A stretch of 64,000 nucleotides of DNA from Inquilinus limosus MP06 (GCF_000767795.1 NZ_JANX01000001.1:1-64000), one strand, 5' to 3'; shown: positions 43,752-52,119, counted from the stretch's first letter. Program-made: numbers and translations. Notes: generated by a model not told the origin, from the sequence alone.

Positions 43752-44114
43752 ATGCATTTATCGGAGCCTATGGAGGAGATGCTCCTCCAAGATCTTTCTC
43801 GTGGCAAGGACCCCCTCAGGGTCAGCAAGCTCTATGGCGTTCCTCTCCGCCTCGTTCGTGAGCTAGCCGCCAAGGTCGAGAACAAGCCAGTCGTCAACGA
43901 CCGCCCGGACCTCGCCCAGTACGCGATCGCCTCCAAGCACGTCGACGCCCTGTGGCCGGTCAACGACGTGATCCAGGCCGCGAAGGACGAGTACGACGCC
44001 GGCCTGGTCGAGATCGTGACTGGCCGCTCGGGCAGCACCCTCACCCTCTATCGGATCCCGCGGAAGCATCAGGACAAGAAGCGGATTCCCTACTTCTCGC
44101 GGTCGGAGGAGTGA
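43752..44114 (+). CDS. Phage protein of unknown function
   Basis: Encodes 120 residues. The N-terminal 45 residues (MEEMLLQDLSRGKDPLRVSKLYGVPLRLVRELA, given in part) look like a small HTH-like unit. The rest (VEIVTGRSGSTLTLYRIPR) is compact and basic. It opens the nucleotide-metabolism operon behind a promoter-like element and leader hairpin 5, so a regulatory role is possible. No family recognised. Confidence 0.7.
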   Translation: MHLSEPMEEMLLQDLSRGKDPLRVSKLYGVPLRLVRELAAKVENKPVVNDRPDLAQYAIASKHVDALWPVNDVIQAAKDEYDAGLVEIVTGRSGSTLTLYRIPRKHQDKKRIPYFSRSEE

Positions 44115-44117
44115 GCG

Positions 44118-44315
44118 ATGGACTTCGACACTCTCGATGAGGCTGAGGCCCAGGCGGCTCGCTTTCTCGAAAAGACGGATCAGCTCCGCGAAGAGCTGCG
44201 CCGCAACCACGGCAACACATGGCCGATCACCGGTACCAAGGAAACTGGCGCTGTCCGTCGGGCCAGCATGGACCTGACCCGTGCCCTCGCCGATCTCCGC
44301 AGGAGGCCGTCATGA
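44118..44315 (+). CDS. Small helical phage protein
   Basis: Encodes 65 residues, mostly one helical stretch (DEAEAQAARFLEKTDQLREE), basic at the end. Three bases separate it from the gene before, and its TGA overlaps the next start (ATGATG). No family recognised. Confidence 0.6.
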   Translation: MDFDTLDEAEAQAARFLEKTDQLREELRRNHGNTWPITGTKETGAVRRASMDLTRALADLRRRPS

Positions 44316-44686
44316 TGGAACGGCTTTTCCGACAGGAAGTTGTCGGTCGCTGGGCCAAGAAGTGCTTCGGCGAGAACACCCTCGCAGTGAAGGAGCGCTC
44401 GAAGCGTCTCCTCGAGGAGGCCCTGGAGCTGGCCCAGGCCGGTGGGGTTCCTCTGGAGGAGGTTCTCCACCTCTCCGCCTACACCTATGGACGCCCGGTC
44501 GGACAGCTGAGCCAGGAGATCGGCGGCGTAGCAGTGTGCCTGCTCGCGCTCGGCTATTCGGCCAACATCGACGTCGACCAGGTCGAGCAGGATGAGATCC
44601 TGCGCGTGGTCTCGAAACCGGACCAGCACTGGGTCGAGCGGCACAACGCGAAGGCGGCGAAGGGCGTCGCGGAGGTGGTTCAGTGA
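44312..44686 (+). CDS. MazG-like nucleotide pyrophosphohydrolase
   Basis: Encodes 124 residues. ERSKRLLEEALELAQ and SQEIGGVAVCLLALGYSANID give the all-alpha NTP pyrophosphatase pattern (EExxE-type helix, then ExxG/D helix), as in phage MazG-like proteins. Such enzymes hydrolyse (d)NTPs to monophosphates and sanitise pools. GGAGG precedes ATG 44312 by 6 bases. It lies next to thyX and other nucleotide genes. Confidence 0.7.
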   Translation: MMERLFRQEVVGRWAKKCFGENTLAVKERSKRLLEEALELAQAGGVPLEEVLHLSAYTYGRPVGQLSQEIGGVAVCLLALGYSANIDVDQVEQDEILRVVSKPDQHWVERHNAKAAKGVAEVVQ

Positions 44687-45561
44687 CCACCATCTCCGCC
44701 AAGGTCCTCGCCCACAGCGTGGCCGAGGGCTGCCCGCCCATCATCACGATGCAGCTGCGCTACCCGCGGGTGATCCACGCCGAGTTCATGACGCATCGGG
44801 TGTTCTCTCGGAACGCGTCGTCGAGCCGGGCCGTCCCCGTCCAGCGCCTGATCGAGGACGTCGAGCGGGATCCATACGTCCCGCTGCATTGGGGCAAGAA
44901 CCAGCCCGGGATGCAGGCTCGGGAGGAGCACAACGAACCGGTCATGCTCTGGGCCCATGATGCGGAAGAACATCCGGATCCCTTCACCCGAGAGCAGGCG
45001 TGGCGAGAGGCCTGCCATGACATGGTGGAAATAGCACGCGCCTTCGCGAAGGCCGGCTACCACAAGCAGATCGTGAACCGGCTGCTCGAGCCCTTCTCGC
45101 ACATCAACGTGGTTTGCACCGCAACCGATTGGAACAACTTCTACGCGCTGCGGCGACACGAGGACGCCGAGCCCCACATCAAGATGCTCGCCGATGCCAT
45201 GTGGGAGGCCCAGCAGGCGAGCAAGCCGGTCGAACTGACCGAGGGCCAGTGGCACCTTCCCTACGTTACCGAACACGACTGGATCGAGATCAACGGTGGC
45301 GGCGTGGTCACGCTGGACCAGAAGATCGCCCTCCGGTTCATCTCGGCAGCTCGCTGCGCCCGGGTCTCGTACCTGACCCATGACGGTCGGCAGACCACCC
45401 TCGAGGAGGACCTGGCGCTCGCGCAGCGGCTCCTCGACTCCGGGCACATGTCGCCTTTCGAGCACCAGGCGATCCCCGATATGTTCTCTTTTCGTTCTTG
45501 CCAAAATTCCCCGAAATGGGGAAACTTCCGGCAATGGGTTCAGCACCGGCATATCCTGTGA
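44683..45561 (+). CDS. Phage FAD-dependent thymidylate synthase (ThyX-like)
   Basis: Encodes 292 residues from GTG 44683 (GTGA overlap). The substrate motif is the phage variant THRVFSRNASSSRAVPVQR, where the first Arg of RHRxxS is Thr. Other ThyX marks are FAKAGYHKQIVNRLLEPF, FISAARCARVSYLTHDG, and HMSPFEHQAIPD near the C-terminus. It would raise dTMP supply for phage DNA. The host has a canonical ThyX at 6079. Its stop codon lies inside leader hairpin 6. Confidence 0.88.
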   Translation: MTTISAKVLAHSVAEGCPPIITMQLRYPRVIHAEFMTHRVFSRNASSSRAVPVQRLIEDVERDPYVPLHWGKNQPGMQAREEHNEPVMLWAHDAEEHPDPFTREQAWREACHDMVEIARAFAKAGYHKQIVNRLLEPFSHINVVCTATDWNNFYALRRHEDAEPHIKMLADAMWEAQQASKPVELTEGQWHLPYVTEHDWIEINGGGVVTLDQKIALRFISAARCARVSYLTHDGRQTTLEEDLALAQRLLDSGHMSPFEHQAIPDMFSFRSCQNSPKWGNFRQWVQHRHIL

Positions 45562-45565
45562 GGAT
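45553..45565 (+). promoter_or_regulatory. Leader hairpin 6 (ATCC-TGTGA-GGAT)
   Basis: The loop TGA (45559-45561) is the stop of the phage thyX; ATG 45570 follows after TTTC, one base longer than usual. Confidence 0.7.
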
Positions 45566-45569
45566 TTTC

Positions 45570-45749
45570 ATGGAAGTCCCCTCGACCACCTTGGGCAACG
45601 CGATTGACGACGTTTCCCGCCTGTTAGCGGCCCTCAACCAAGCTATCGAGACGGCCGAAAATCTCGGCGTAGACATCTCCTTCGAGGAAGGCCGCAACCC
45701 CGAAACGGGGAACACCCGGCTCCAACTGAGCACGTCCATCATCCTGTGA
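45570..45749 (+). CDS. Small phage protein, 59 aa
   Basis: Starts MEVPSTTLGNAIDDVSRLLA and ends RLQLSTSIIL. It is acidic and helical. It sits between two leader hairpins of the same type, and its TGA is the loop of the second. No family recognised; the precise flanking elements make it a credible gene despite its size. Confidence 0.65.
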   Translation: MEVPSTTLGNAIDDVSRLLAALNQAIETAENLGVDISFEEGRNPETGNTRLQLSTSIIL

Positions 45750-45753
45750 GGAT
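45741..45753 (+). promoter_or_regulatory. Leader hairpin 7 (ATCC-TGTGA-GGAT)
   Basis: Same 13 bases as copy 6. The loop TGA (45747-45749) ends the 59-aa gene; ATG 45757 follows after CAA. Confidence 0.75.
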
Positions 45754-45756
45754 CAA

Positions 45757-46281
45757 ATGAGCGCCATCTTAGTCACCAACTCCGGGAGGAGGCTCGACTT
45801 GCTCGACCCCCATCCGGACCAGATCGACATCAACGACATCGCCCTCGGTCTGTCCCGCGAAGGTCGGTTCTCCAACCAAGGGCGGTACTTCATCTCCGTC
45901 GCCCAGCACAGCGCTGACGGGGCGGTCGAGTTGCTGGAGCGCGGCGAGACCGAGAAGGCCAAGGCCTTCATCCTGCACGACGCCACCGAGGGCTACATCA
46001 AGGACATCATCCGTCCCTTGAAGAAAGAACTCGGCGCCCCCTACGAGGAGATCGAGGACCGGCTTTCCCGGGTGATCTTCGCCAAGTTTGGTGTCGATCA
46101 TTCCCTGCTGGCTCAGATCAAGGACGTCGACGATGAGTGCGGCGCCAATGAGGCCGCCGCCCTGTTCGACGATCACCCGGCAGCTGCCCGCTCCAACAAG
46201 GTGATGCTGTCGTGGGATTTCCTCACACCCGAGGAAGCCCACGAGTACTACCTCGACGTGTTCGCCGAGGTGTTCGCATGA
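45757..46281 (+). CDS. HD-domain hydrolase, YfbR-like 5'-nucleotidase
   Basis: Encodes 174 residues. HD-domain marks are RYFISVAQHSADGA (first His), FILHDATEGYIKDIIRPLK (HD pair) and the later Asp in DDECGANEAA. Phage members of this type act on deoxynucleoside monophosphates. It overlaps the dNMP kinase start by four bases, which suits nucleotide recycling. Confidence 0.85.
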   Translation: MSAILVTNSGRRLDLLDPHPDQIDINDIALGLSREGRFSNQGRYFISVAQHSADGAVELLERGETEKAKAFILHDATEGYIKDIIRPLKKELGAPYEEIEDRLSRVIFAKFGVDHSLLAQIKDVDDECGANEAAALFDDHPAAARSNKVMLSWDFLTPEEAHEYYLDVFAEVFA

Positions 46282-46814
46282 GCCGCATCATCGCCTTCAC
46301 CGGGAAGATGGGCAGCGGCAAGAACACCGCTGCCAACCTCGTCGCCGAAATGAACCCGGAGCGGCAGCTCGCAGAATACAACTTCGCGGACCCGATCCGT
46401 CACATCTGCGCCCTCGTTTTCGGCCTGACCTGGGAAGAGATGACGGACCCGGTCCTCAAAGAGACGAAGCTCGACCGGTGGCCCTTCGAGGCCCCCAGAA
46501 CCCTTCTCCGGGACGTCGGCATGTTCTTCCGGGACCGCTGGCCGGGCACCTGGGTCAACAAGTTCGAACGGTCCACCCAGGAGTTCTTCGCCACCTACCC
46601 CAACGGGTTGGTCCTGAACACCGATCTCCGGTTCATCGACGAGGGAATCAAGATCGAGGAGCTCGATGGCGAGAAGGTCCGCGTCGTCCGCCCCGGCCGG
46701 GAGGGTGACAGCCACCCGTCCGAGACCGAGATGGACCAGATCCGCGTCCACGTCACGATCCACAACGACGGCACGATCGACGATCTCCGCGCCAAGCTGC
46801 AGGTGGCCCTATGA
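46278..46814 (+). CDS. Deoxynucleoside monophosphate kinase
   Basis: Encodes 178 residues from ATG 46278. Walker A is FTGKMGSGKNTAANL; FADPIRHICALVFGL and TLLRDVGMFFRDRWPG are typical of T4 gp1/T5-type dNMP kinases, and VLNTDLRFIDEG supplies later active-site residues. It converts dNMPs to dNDPs for DNA synthesis. Its start and stop overlap both neighbours by four bases. Confidence 0.88.
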   Translation: MSRIIAFTGKMGSGKNTAANLVAEMNPERQLAEYNFADPIRHICALVFGLTWEEMTDPVLKETKLDRWPFEAPRTLLRDVGMFFRDRWPGTWVNKFERSTQEFFATYPNGLVLNTDLRFIDEGIKIEELDGEKVRVVRPGREGDSHPSETEMDQIRVHVTIHNDGTIDDLRAKLQVAL

Positions 46815-47353
46815 GAACCGACTTCATTGACCTCGCGCTCCGCACCAAGGCGGACACCTTCTTCCCTGCCCCTGCTGTCATCCAGGACATGGCGGTCCTG
46901 CTCGTGACTATCGCGATCGCAGCCGAGGAGCTGGATCGCTGCAAGAAGTCGCTCTTCTACGGCAAGCCCTACGAAACAGCCGACTTTGGGGACCTTGTGG
47001 TGTTTCTGAAAGATCACGTCCTCACCGATGGTGGTGTGATCCCCACCGAATATGAAGGCGACGTCGACCTGCTGCATGGGGTCGTCGGTCTGGCCACCGA
47101 ACTCGGCGAACTGATCACCCCGCTGGTGAACGAGTGGATGAAGGATGAGGAGATCGACAGGGTCAACCTGGTCGAGGAGATCGGCGATCTTCTCTGGTAC
47201 CAGGCCCTCGTTCTCAAGGTGCTCGGGAGCGATTTCGCGACCGCCTCGGACAAGGTGGTCAACAAGCTTCGGATCCGATACCCCGAGAAATTCACCGAAG
47301 ATCAAGCACTCAACAGGAATCTCGAAGAGGAGAGAGCAGTCCTGGAAGCCTGA
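46811..47353 (+). CDS. MazG-family nucleotide pyrophosphohydrolase
   Basis: Encodes 180 residues. The metal-binding helices are LATELGELITPLVNEW and RVNLVEEIGDLLWYQAL (ExxE and ExxD). YGKPYE..DFGDLV precedes them. It hydrolyses nucleoside triphosphates; phage copies are thought to remove damaged or alarmone-like nucleotides. It is the last gene before a strong terminator and is the second MazG-type protein in this operon. Confidence 0.88.
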   Translation: MRTDFIDLALRTKADTFFPAPAVIQDMAVLLVTIAIAAEELDRCKKSLFYGKPYETADFGDLVVFLKDHVLTDGGVIPTEYEGDVDLLHGVVGLATELGELITPLVNEWMKDEEIDRVNLVEEIGDLLWYQALVLKVLGSDFATASDKVVNKLRIRYPEKFTEDQALNRNLEEERAVLEA

Positions 47354-47360
47354 TCGACAA

Positions 47361-47390
47361 GGGGAGTAGAAATACTCCCCTTTCTTTTTC
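47361..47390 (+). terminator. Rho-independent terminator with GAAA tetraloop
   Basis: GGGGAGTA (47361-47368), GAAA, TACTCCCC (47373-47380), then TTTCTTTTT. It closes the 43752-47353 operon. Confidence 0.92.
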
Positions 47391-47392
47391 AA

Positions 47393-47405
47393 ATCCCGTG
47401 GGGAT
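47393..47405 (+). promoter_or_regulatory. Leader hairpin 8 (ATCC-CGTGG-GGAT)
   Basis: Starts 3 bases after the terminator T-run; ATG 47409 follows after CGA. The loop lacks a stop codon here. Confidence 0.75.
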
Positions 47406-47408
47406 CGA

Positions 47409-49382
47409 ATGCCTTCTGTTCGCTCAAACGTCGTCATGCGACGGACGTACAACCGTCCCAAAAATGAAGAAGGTACTGCCTTCGAGAGCCTGATCGAAAC
47501 TGTGATCCGTGTCGGCCGCCACCAGGAGTGGTTATGGGAACGCGCCCAGGGGCGGCCTCTCTCGACGGACCAGTACAAGGAGCTCTCCGACCTGATGAAC
47601 CTGATGATGGAGCTCAAGGCTCTCCCGTCGGGCCGCACCCTCTGGCTGGGCGGCACGGATGTCGCCAAGACCCGAGAGGCCTCCCAGTTCAACTGCGCCT
47701 TCGCGCGCGTCGAGACCGTCCAGGACGTCAAGGACGCCTTCTGGCTCCTGCTGCAGGGCTGCGGCTACGGCTTCGAGCCGATCACCGGCAACATCAACGG
47801 CTTCGCCCGGCGCCATCGCGTGACGATCGTTCCGTCGGCCGTGACCCGAGAGATGTGGGACGCCGGCCATCGGGGCGGCGAGCACACTCTGGAGCAGATC
47901 CACGACGACACCTGGCACATCATCGTCGGGGACAGCGCCGAGGGTTGGGTGAACGCGGTAGGGCTGCTGCTGACGGGCAAACACAACGTCGGCCGCCTGG
48001 TGCTGGACTTCTCGCAGATCCGCCCGGCCGGCATCCGTCTGCGCGGCTACGGCTGGATCTCGAGCGGCTACGGTCCGTTCTCGGAGGCGCTCGAGAAGAT
48101 CGCCGAGATCATGTCCCACAAGCGCATGCAGCTGCTGAGCCGCATCGACCTGCTGGATATTCTCAACCTGCTCGGCACCACCCTCTCCTCGCGCCGGTCG
48201 GCTGAGATCGCCTTGATCCCACACGGCGATCCAGAGTGGGAGGAGTTCGCGGTCGCGAAGAAGGACCACTACGAAAAAGGCCTGAAGCACCGCGGCCAAT
48301 CGAACAACACGGTGCTGTTCTTCCACAAGCCGTCGCGCGCCGCGCTAGTGGACTTCTTCCGGATCATGAAGGAAGGCGGCGGCTCCGAGCCCGGCATCGC
48401 CAATGCCGAGGCTGCGAAGCGCCGGGCGCCGTGGTTCAAGGGCTTCAACCCGTGCGCCGAGATCCTGTTGGGCAACCGGTCCTTCTGCAACCTGGTCGAG
48501 AACAACCTGGGCGCCTGGAACGGCGACTGGGAGGGGTTGAAGCGGGCCCATTGGCTGATCGCCCGGGCCAACTACCGGCAGACCTGCGTGAACCTGTTGG
48601 ACGGCATGCTGCAGTCCGGCTGGCACGAGCTGAACGAGTACCTGCATCTGTGCGGCGTGGGTGTCACCGGCATCGTCCGTTGGGAGCACCACAAGTCCAG
48701 CGCGCACCGGAAGGACCTGCGCACGATCGCGCAGGAGGGCGCCAACAGCATGGCCGACGAGCTCGGTCTGCCGCGGCCCAAGGCGGTCACCACCATCAAG
48801 CCGTCCGGCACGCTCTCCAAGGTGATGGACACCACGGAGGGAGTTCATCGTCCGCTCGGGAGGTACATCCTCAACAACATCAAGTTCAGCAAGCACGACC
48901 CGCTGGTGCAGATGCTGGCCGAGGCCGGCTACCGCGTCTTCGATGATCCGTACACGGTCGACGGCGTGCTGGTCACCTTTCCCGTCTCCTATGAGGACGT
49001 CGAGTTCGACGTCGTCGACGGCAAGGAAGTGAACCTGGAGAGCGCCGTCGACCAGCTGGATCGCTATCGGGACTGGATGGCCGACTATGTCGACCACAAC
49101 TGCTCGATCACGATCTCCTACTCGGATGACGAGGTGCCGGCGATCATCGACTGGCTGCTGGAGAACTGGGACAGCTACGTCGGCGTGTCCTTCATGTACC
49201 GCAATGACCCCACGAAGACGGCGGCCGACCTTGGCTACCCCTACCTGCCTCAGGAGGTCGTCACCAAGGAAGTGTTCGAGGCCTACACCTCAACCCTGCT
49301 GCCGATCGACATCGACGCCGGCAACAGCCTGTTCGAGCTCGACGAGAACGGCTGCTCCACCGGTGGTTGCCCCGTCAAATAA
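47409..49382 (+). CDS. Class II (adenosylcobalamin-dependent) ribonucleotide reductase
   Basis: Encodes 657 residues, the size and pattern of monomeric RTPR-type enzymes. Active-site marks are ALPSGRTLWLGG, EASQFNCAFARV (first redox Cys), FNPCAEILLGNRSFCNL (thiyl-radical Cys and Glu), TTIKPSGTLSKVMD, and the C-terminal thiol pair CSTGGCPVK. It reduces ribonucleotides with B12 as radical source and needs no oxygen or small subunit. It lies between a terminator and phoH, with its own leader hairpin. The phage thus depends on host cobalamin supply. Confidence 0.93.
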   Translation: MPSVRSNVVMRRTYNRPKNEEGTAFESLIETVIRVGRHQEWLWERAQGRPLSTDQYKELSDLMNLMMELKALPSGRTLWLGGTDVAKTREASQFNCAFARVETVQDVKDAFWLLLQGCGYGFEPITGNINGFARRHRVTIVPSAVTREMWDAGHRGGEHTLEQIHDDTWHIIVGDSAEGWVNAVGLLLTGKHNVGRLVLDFSQIRPAGIRLRGYGWISSGYGPFSEALEKIAEIMSHKRMQLLSRIDLLDILNLLGTTLSSRRSAEIALIPHGDPEWEEFAVAKKDHYEKGLKHRGQSNNTVLFFHKPSRAALVDFFRIMKEGGGSEPGIANAEAAKRRAPWFKGFNPCAEILLGNRSFCNLVENNLGAWNGDWEGLKRAHWLIARANYRQTCVNLLDGMLQSGWHELNEYLHLCGVGVTGIVRWEHHKSSAHRKDLRTIAQEGANSMADELGLPRPKAVTTIKPSGTLSKVMDTTEGVHRPLGRYILNNIKFSKHDPLVQMLAEAGYRVFDDPYTVDGVLVTFPVSYEDVEFDVVDGKEVNLESAVDQLDRYRDWMADYVDHNCSITISYSDDEVPAIIDWLLENWDSYVGVSFMYRNDPTKTAADLGYPYLPQEVVTKEVFEAYTSTLLPIDIDAGNSLFELDENGCSTGGCPVK

Positions 49383-49453
49383 TCAAGGAGATTCAGAGCT
49401 TTCCGGTTTGGGCACGGCTAGGTTTCGCTTGTGTCCAACACCGGGAGCCTGAG

Positions 49454-50131
49454 ATGGCAGCACGGCGCAAGAGAACAGCAAGCCCTCACTATGATCCGCC
49501 CACTCTTCGACCGCTGAACGCATCTCAGGCCACCTGCCTCAAAACACTCGACACTCACGACCAGACCTTCATCATCGGCCCGGCCGGCACAGGAAAGACC
49601 TTCCTGATCGCTTGCCGGGCCGTTGACATGTTGAAGACCGGCCTAGTCGACAAGATCGTCCTGACCCGCCCCAACGTGCCGGCGGGACGCAGCCTGGGCT
49701 TCTTCCCCGGATCGCTCGAGGAGAAGATGGGCCCGTGGGTGATGGAGTTCGCCTCCATCTGGAACGGCCGAGCCAGCGCCGGCTTCACCGAAACCGCGCT
49801 GAAGAACGGCACGCTCGAGATCGTGCCCTTCGAGACGATGCGTGGCCGGTCGTTCGACGACGCTTTCATCATCGTCGACGAGGCGCAGAACGCCACCCTC
49901 CACGAGCTCATGATGATCGTCACCCGCTTTGGTGAACGATCACATCTGGTCGTGAATGGCGACCCCGCCCAGAGCGACCTCCGGGATGGGGGCGGGCTGA
50001 TCGACATCATCGCGATCGCGATGCAAAACCGGATCGACGTCGGGTTCGTCCGCTTCACCTCCGACGACATCGTCCGCTCCGATCGGACGAAGCAGTGGGT
50101 GAAGGCCTTCGAACGAGAAGGGGCGCCCTAG
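49454..50131 (+). CDS. PhoH-like ATPase
   Basis: Encodes 225 residues from ATG 49454 (MAARRKRTASPHYDPPTL). Walker A GPAGTGKTFLIACRA, LTRPNVPAGRSLGFFPGSLEEKM, Walker B FIIVDEAQNATLHELMM and NGDPAQSDL are classical. PhoH is common in phages infecting marine and soil bacteria; its role there is unsettled. It ends at a bidirectional terminator opposite the lysis operon. Confidence 0.93.
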   Translation: MAARRKRTASPHYDPPTLRPLNASQATCLKTLDTHDQTFIIGPAGTGKTFLIACRAVDMLKTGLVDKIVLTRPNVPAGRSLGFFPGSLEEKMGPWVMEFASIWNGRASAGFTETALKNGTLEIVPFETMRGRSFDDAFIIVDEAQNATLHELMMIVTRFGERSHLVVNGDPAQSDLRDGGGLIDIIAIAMQNRIDVGFVRFTSDDIVRSDRTKQWVKAFEREGAP

Positions 50132-50145
50132 GCGCCCCTCTTCAC
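50119..50145. terminator. Bidirectional terminator between phoH and the leftward operon
   Basis: GGGGCGCC (50119-50127 with the flanking G/A) pairs with GGCGCCCC (50131-50138) around CTA, with TCTTC on one side and GAGAA on the other. The phoH stop codon lies in the hairpin. Confidence 0.8.
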
Positions 50146-50573
50146 CCCAACCGCACTCCGTCGATCTTGGTTTCATCCACCCATGGCAACCTGGCACCGG
50201 TGATGACATGCTGGTTTTCCGGAGGTGGTCTCCGCTCGACATAATCATCCAGGTGACACTCGGGACACGCCCCGTTGCACTGGAACCTCACGGCCGAGCT
50301 GCGGTCGTCGTACAGCACCCGCTCGACCTTCCGGCGCAGCACGGTTGCCCCATACCCTTCCAGGGCGTCAGCGGTGGCCAGCAGCTGGTTCAGGACCCAC
50401 TCTTGATCCTTCCGGGCGTTGAAGAGCATGGTGGCGTAGCACTTCACCTCCTCCCCCAGAACAGGGTCGCCGTCAATCTGGGAGAATTTCCACCCCACCT
50501 CCTCGACCATCGGGCGGAGCTGGGCCGGGTCGCCGACCATCGTGACGTGGCACTCGAAGTAGGTGGTGCTCAT
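50142..50573 (-). CDS. Phage protein of unknown function with a Cys pair
   Basis: Encodes 143 residues from ATG 50573, coupled (ATGA) to the phosphoesterase gene. It has CNGACPECHLDDYVERRP, a short metal-site-like cluster, and FECHVTMVGDP at the start. Last gene of the leftward operon. No family recognised. Confidence 0.65.
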   Translation of the reverse strand: MSTTYFECHVTMVGDPAQLRPMVEEVGWKFSQIDGDPVLGEEVKCYATMLFNARKDQEWVLNQLLATADALEGYGATVLRRKVERVLYDDRSSAVRFQCNGACPECHLDDYVERRPPPENQHVITGARLPWVDETKIDGVRLG

Positions 50574-51721
50574 GCGAACACCGCCTCGGCGGCCGACCGC
50601 TCGTAGAAGCGACCACCCACGACAGCGAAGTCCCTCACGTCGATATACTCGGTCAGGACATGCTTCTTGACGGTGTCGACGTGCAGGAGGCCGAAGCCGT
50701 TGGTCCACTTTTCCCCGGTGGTGTACTCGGCCCAGCGGCGATGGCCGGCGCCGAACTGCGACCACTGGTAGGTGCCGAAGACCGGGCTGTAGTGGGTCTT
50801 GGCATGATAGCTGTGGTGGTGACCGTTCCAGCCAGGGAGACCCATGCGCTCGCCCTCGGGGAAGTGGCAGGCGGCCAGGCAGTCGTACCCGATCCAGAAG
50901 TTGCGCTTCAGCTCCTCCTTGATGTCGCCCTTGTGCTCAGCGGCAAGGTCCGTCCGGCTAATGTAGTTCACCCCAAACTCGTCCAAGCCCAGCAGCTTGG
51001 GGACGGTGAAGCCGTGAAGCTCGGCCAGGACCACCTGCATCTGCGGGCTCTGGTCGGCCAAGTGCCGTAGCAGACGGTACTCGTGGTTTCCTTCGATCCA
51101 GATGACCTCGGTATTGGGAGCGCGCTGGCGGATCGGGCCGAGGAAGTTGGTGTGCATCCAACGGATGCGCTTGACGACGTCCCAGGTGCGAGGGTCGACG
51201 CTGTACTTCCCGAACTCCGGAAGGTCGAACCCGTCCCCGTTCAGAACCAGCTTATCAGGCTGAACCCTCTCCACGGTGTCGAGGAAGACCCTGAGCCAGA
51301 AGGGGTCGCACTCGATGTCGTGAATGTCGTTGCAGCCGAGGACCGTCTGCCAGCGGCCCGACGCCGGCATGAGATATTTATCCTCGTATCCAGCCTTCTC
51401 CTCGTTCATCGCCCGGTAGCGGTCCTTGGACGCGTGTCGGGCGATGTGAAGCTCCATGCGGTGCGCACCGCGGTGCAGCTGGATCCCAGCCTGGCGCCGG
51501 AACTCCTCCATCGTGCCGAAGTACCGATCCCAGGTGGCATCGGAGATGATGGAGTTCTTCCGGAAGAACGTTCGCGTGACGAACTGGTCGGGGATCAACT
51601 CGGCCACCCGGCGGAGCTCGTCGACGCATTGCTGGGCCGTCCATTCCGGTCGGAAATTGTACCCGTGCTCGTCGCGGACATAGTTGTCCTGGACGACTCC
51701 GTTGATGATCTTTTTCGACAT
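50570..51721 (-). CDS. Calcineurin-like metallophosphoesterase
   Basis: Encodes 383 residues. Residues 1-110 are a separate helical domain (HTH-like part QFVTRTFFRKNSIISDATWD). Then the metallophosphoesterase motifs follow: GCNDIHDIE (DxH), VLNGDGFDLPEFG, WIEGNHEYRLLRHL (GNHE), ACHFPEGE, and NGHHHSYH. It is distinct from the SbcD-like protein. It lies downstream of the lysis genes with its own leader hairpin. Substrate unknown; DNA or nucleotide ends are possible. Confidence 0.82.
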   Translation of the reverse strand: MSKKIINGVVQDNYVRDEHGYNFRPEWTAQQCVDELRRVAELIPDQFVTRTFFRKNSIISDATWDRYFGTMEEFRRQAGIQLHRGAHRMELHIARHASKDRYRAMNEEKAGYEDKYLMPASGRWQTVLGCNDIHDIECDPFWLRVFLDTVERVQPDKLVLNGDGFDLPEFGKYSVDPRTWDVVKRIRWMHTNFLGPIRQRAPNTEVIWIEGNHEYRLLRHLADQSPQMQVVLAELHGFTVPKLLGLDEFGVNYISRTDLAAEHKGDIKEELKRNFWIGYDCLAACHFPEGERMGLPGWNGHHHSYHAKTHYSPVFGTYQWSQFGAGHRRWAEYTTGEKWTNGFGLLHVDTVKKHVLTEYIDVRDFAVVGGRFYERSAAEAVFA

Positions 51722-51724
51722 TAG

Positions 51725-51737
51725 TCCCTCGCAGGGA
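51725..51737 (-). promoter_or_regulatory. Leader hairpin 9 (TCCC-TGCGA-GGGA)
   Basis: Same 13 bases as copy 1, but on the minus strand; ATG 51721 follows after CTA. Confidence 0.75.
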
Positions 51738-51746
51738 TGTGGACGA

Positions 51747-51935
51747 TCAGCAGGATCGTTCGACGACCGTGTTGTGGCTGAGCAGCTGGTTGGTGAGCTG
51801 GTCGCTGATCACGTCGACGTCGTGGTTGGTGGGGCGGATGATCGGCACTGCCGAACAGGGCAGTGACTTAGTCGCGGGCGTAGGTGCGCAGGCGCTTACG
51901 CCGATCAGCGCGAGGCAGAGAACGAATCTCTTCAT
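51747..51935 (-). CDS. Rz1-like outer-membrane spanin lipoprotein
   Basis: Encodes 62 residues. A lipoprotein signal ends in the lipobox VSAC with Cys16 (MKRFVLCLALIGVSAC). The mature part starts with APTPATKS and is about 47 residues. Its 5' end overlaps the Rz-like gene by 68 bases in another frame, the classical Rz/Rz1 arrangement. It would fuse outer and inner membranes in the last lysis step. Confidence 0.85.
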   Translation of the reverse strand: MKRFVLCLALIGVSACAPTPATKSLPCSAVPIIRPTNHDVDVISDQLTNQLLSHNTVVERSC

Positions 51936-52119
51936 CGGTGGTGACCTTGGTTGTGAGGACCTCGATCGTCCTCTGGGTGGCCTTCAGCCGCTCCTCGTCC
52001 TGCCCTTTGGCGTAGACGACACGGTAGGCCACGATGCCGGCGGCGATCGCCAGCAGGGCGACGAGGATCCATCGCCCTGCAGCGGTGCCCACCAACCAGG
52101 TGAATGCGGTCTCAAGCAC
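51868..52119 (-). CDS. Rz-like inner-membrane spanin
   Basis: Encodes 83 residues: one N-terminal membrane helix (GRWILVALLAIAAGIVAYRVV), then a charged coiled coil (AKGQDEERLKATQRTIEVL) reaching into the periplasm. It overlaps the end of the endolysin gene by 8 bases. Partner of the Rz1-like lipoprotein embedded at its 3' end. Confidence 0.82.
   Translation of the reverse strand: MLETAFTWLVGTAAGRWILVALLAIAAGIVAYRVVYAKGQDEERLKATQRTIEVLTTKVTTDEEIRSLPRADRRKRLRTYARD

Noticed and set aside
44295-44305. CTCC-GCA-GGAG before ATG 44312
   Set aside because: The loop is three bases and the spacer six or more, inside the coding region of the preceding gene. It may be a relic of the leader family but is not counted.
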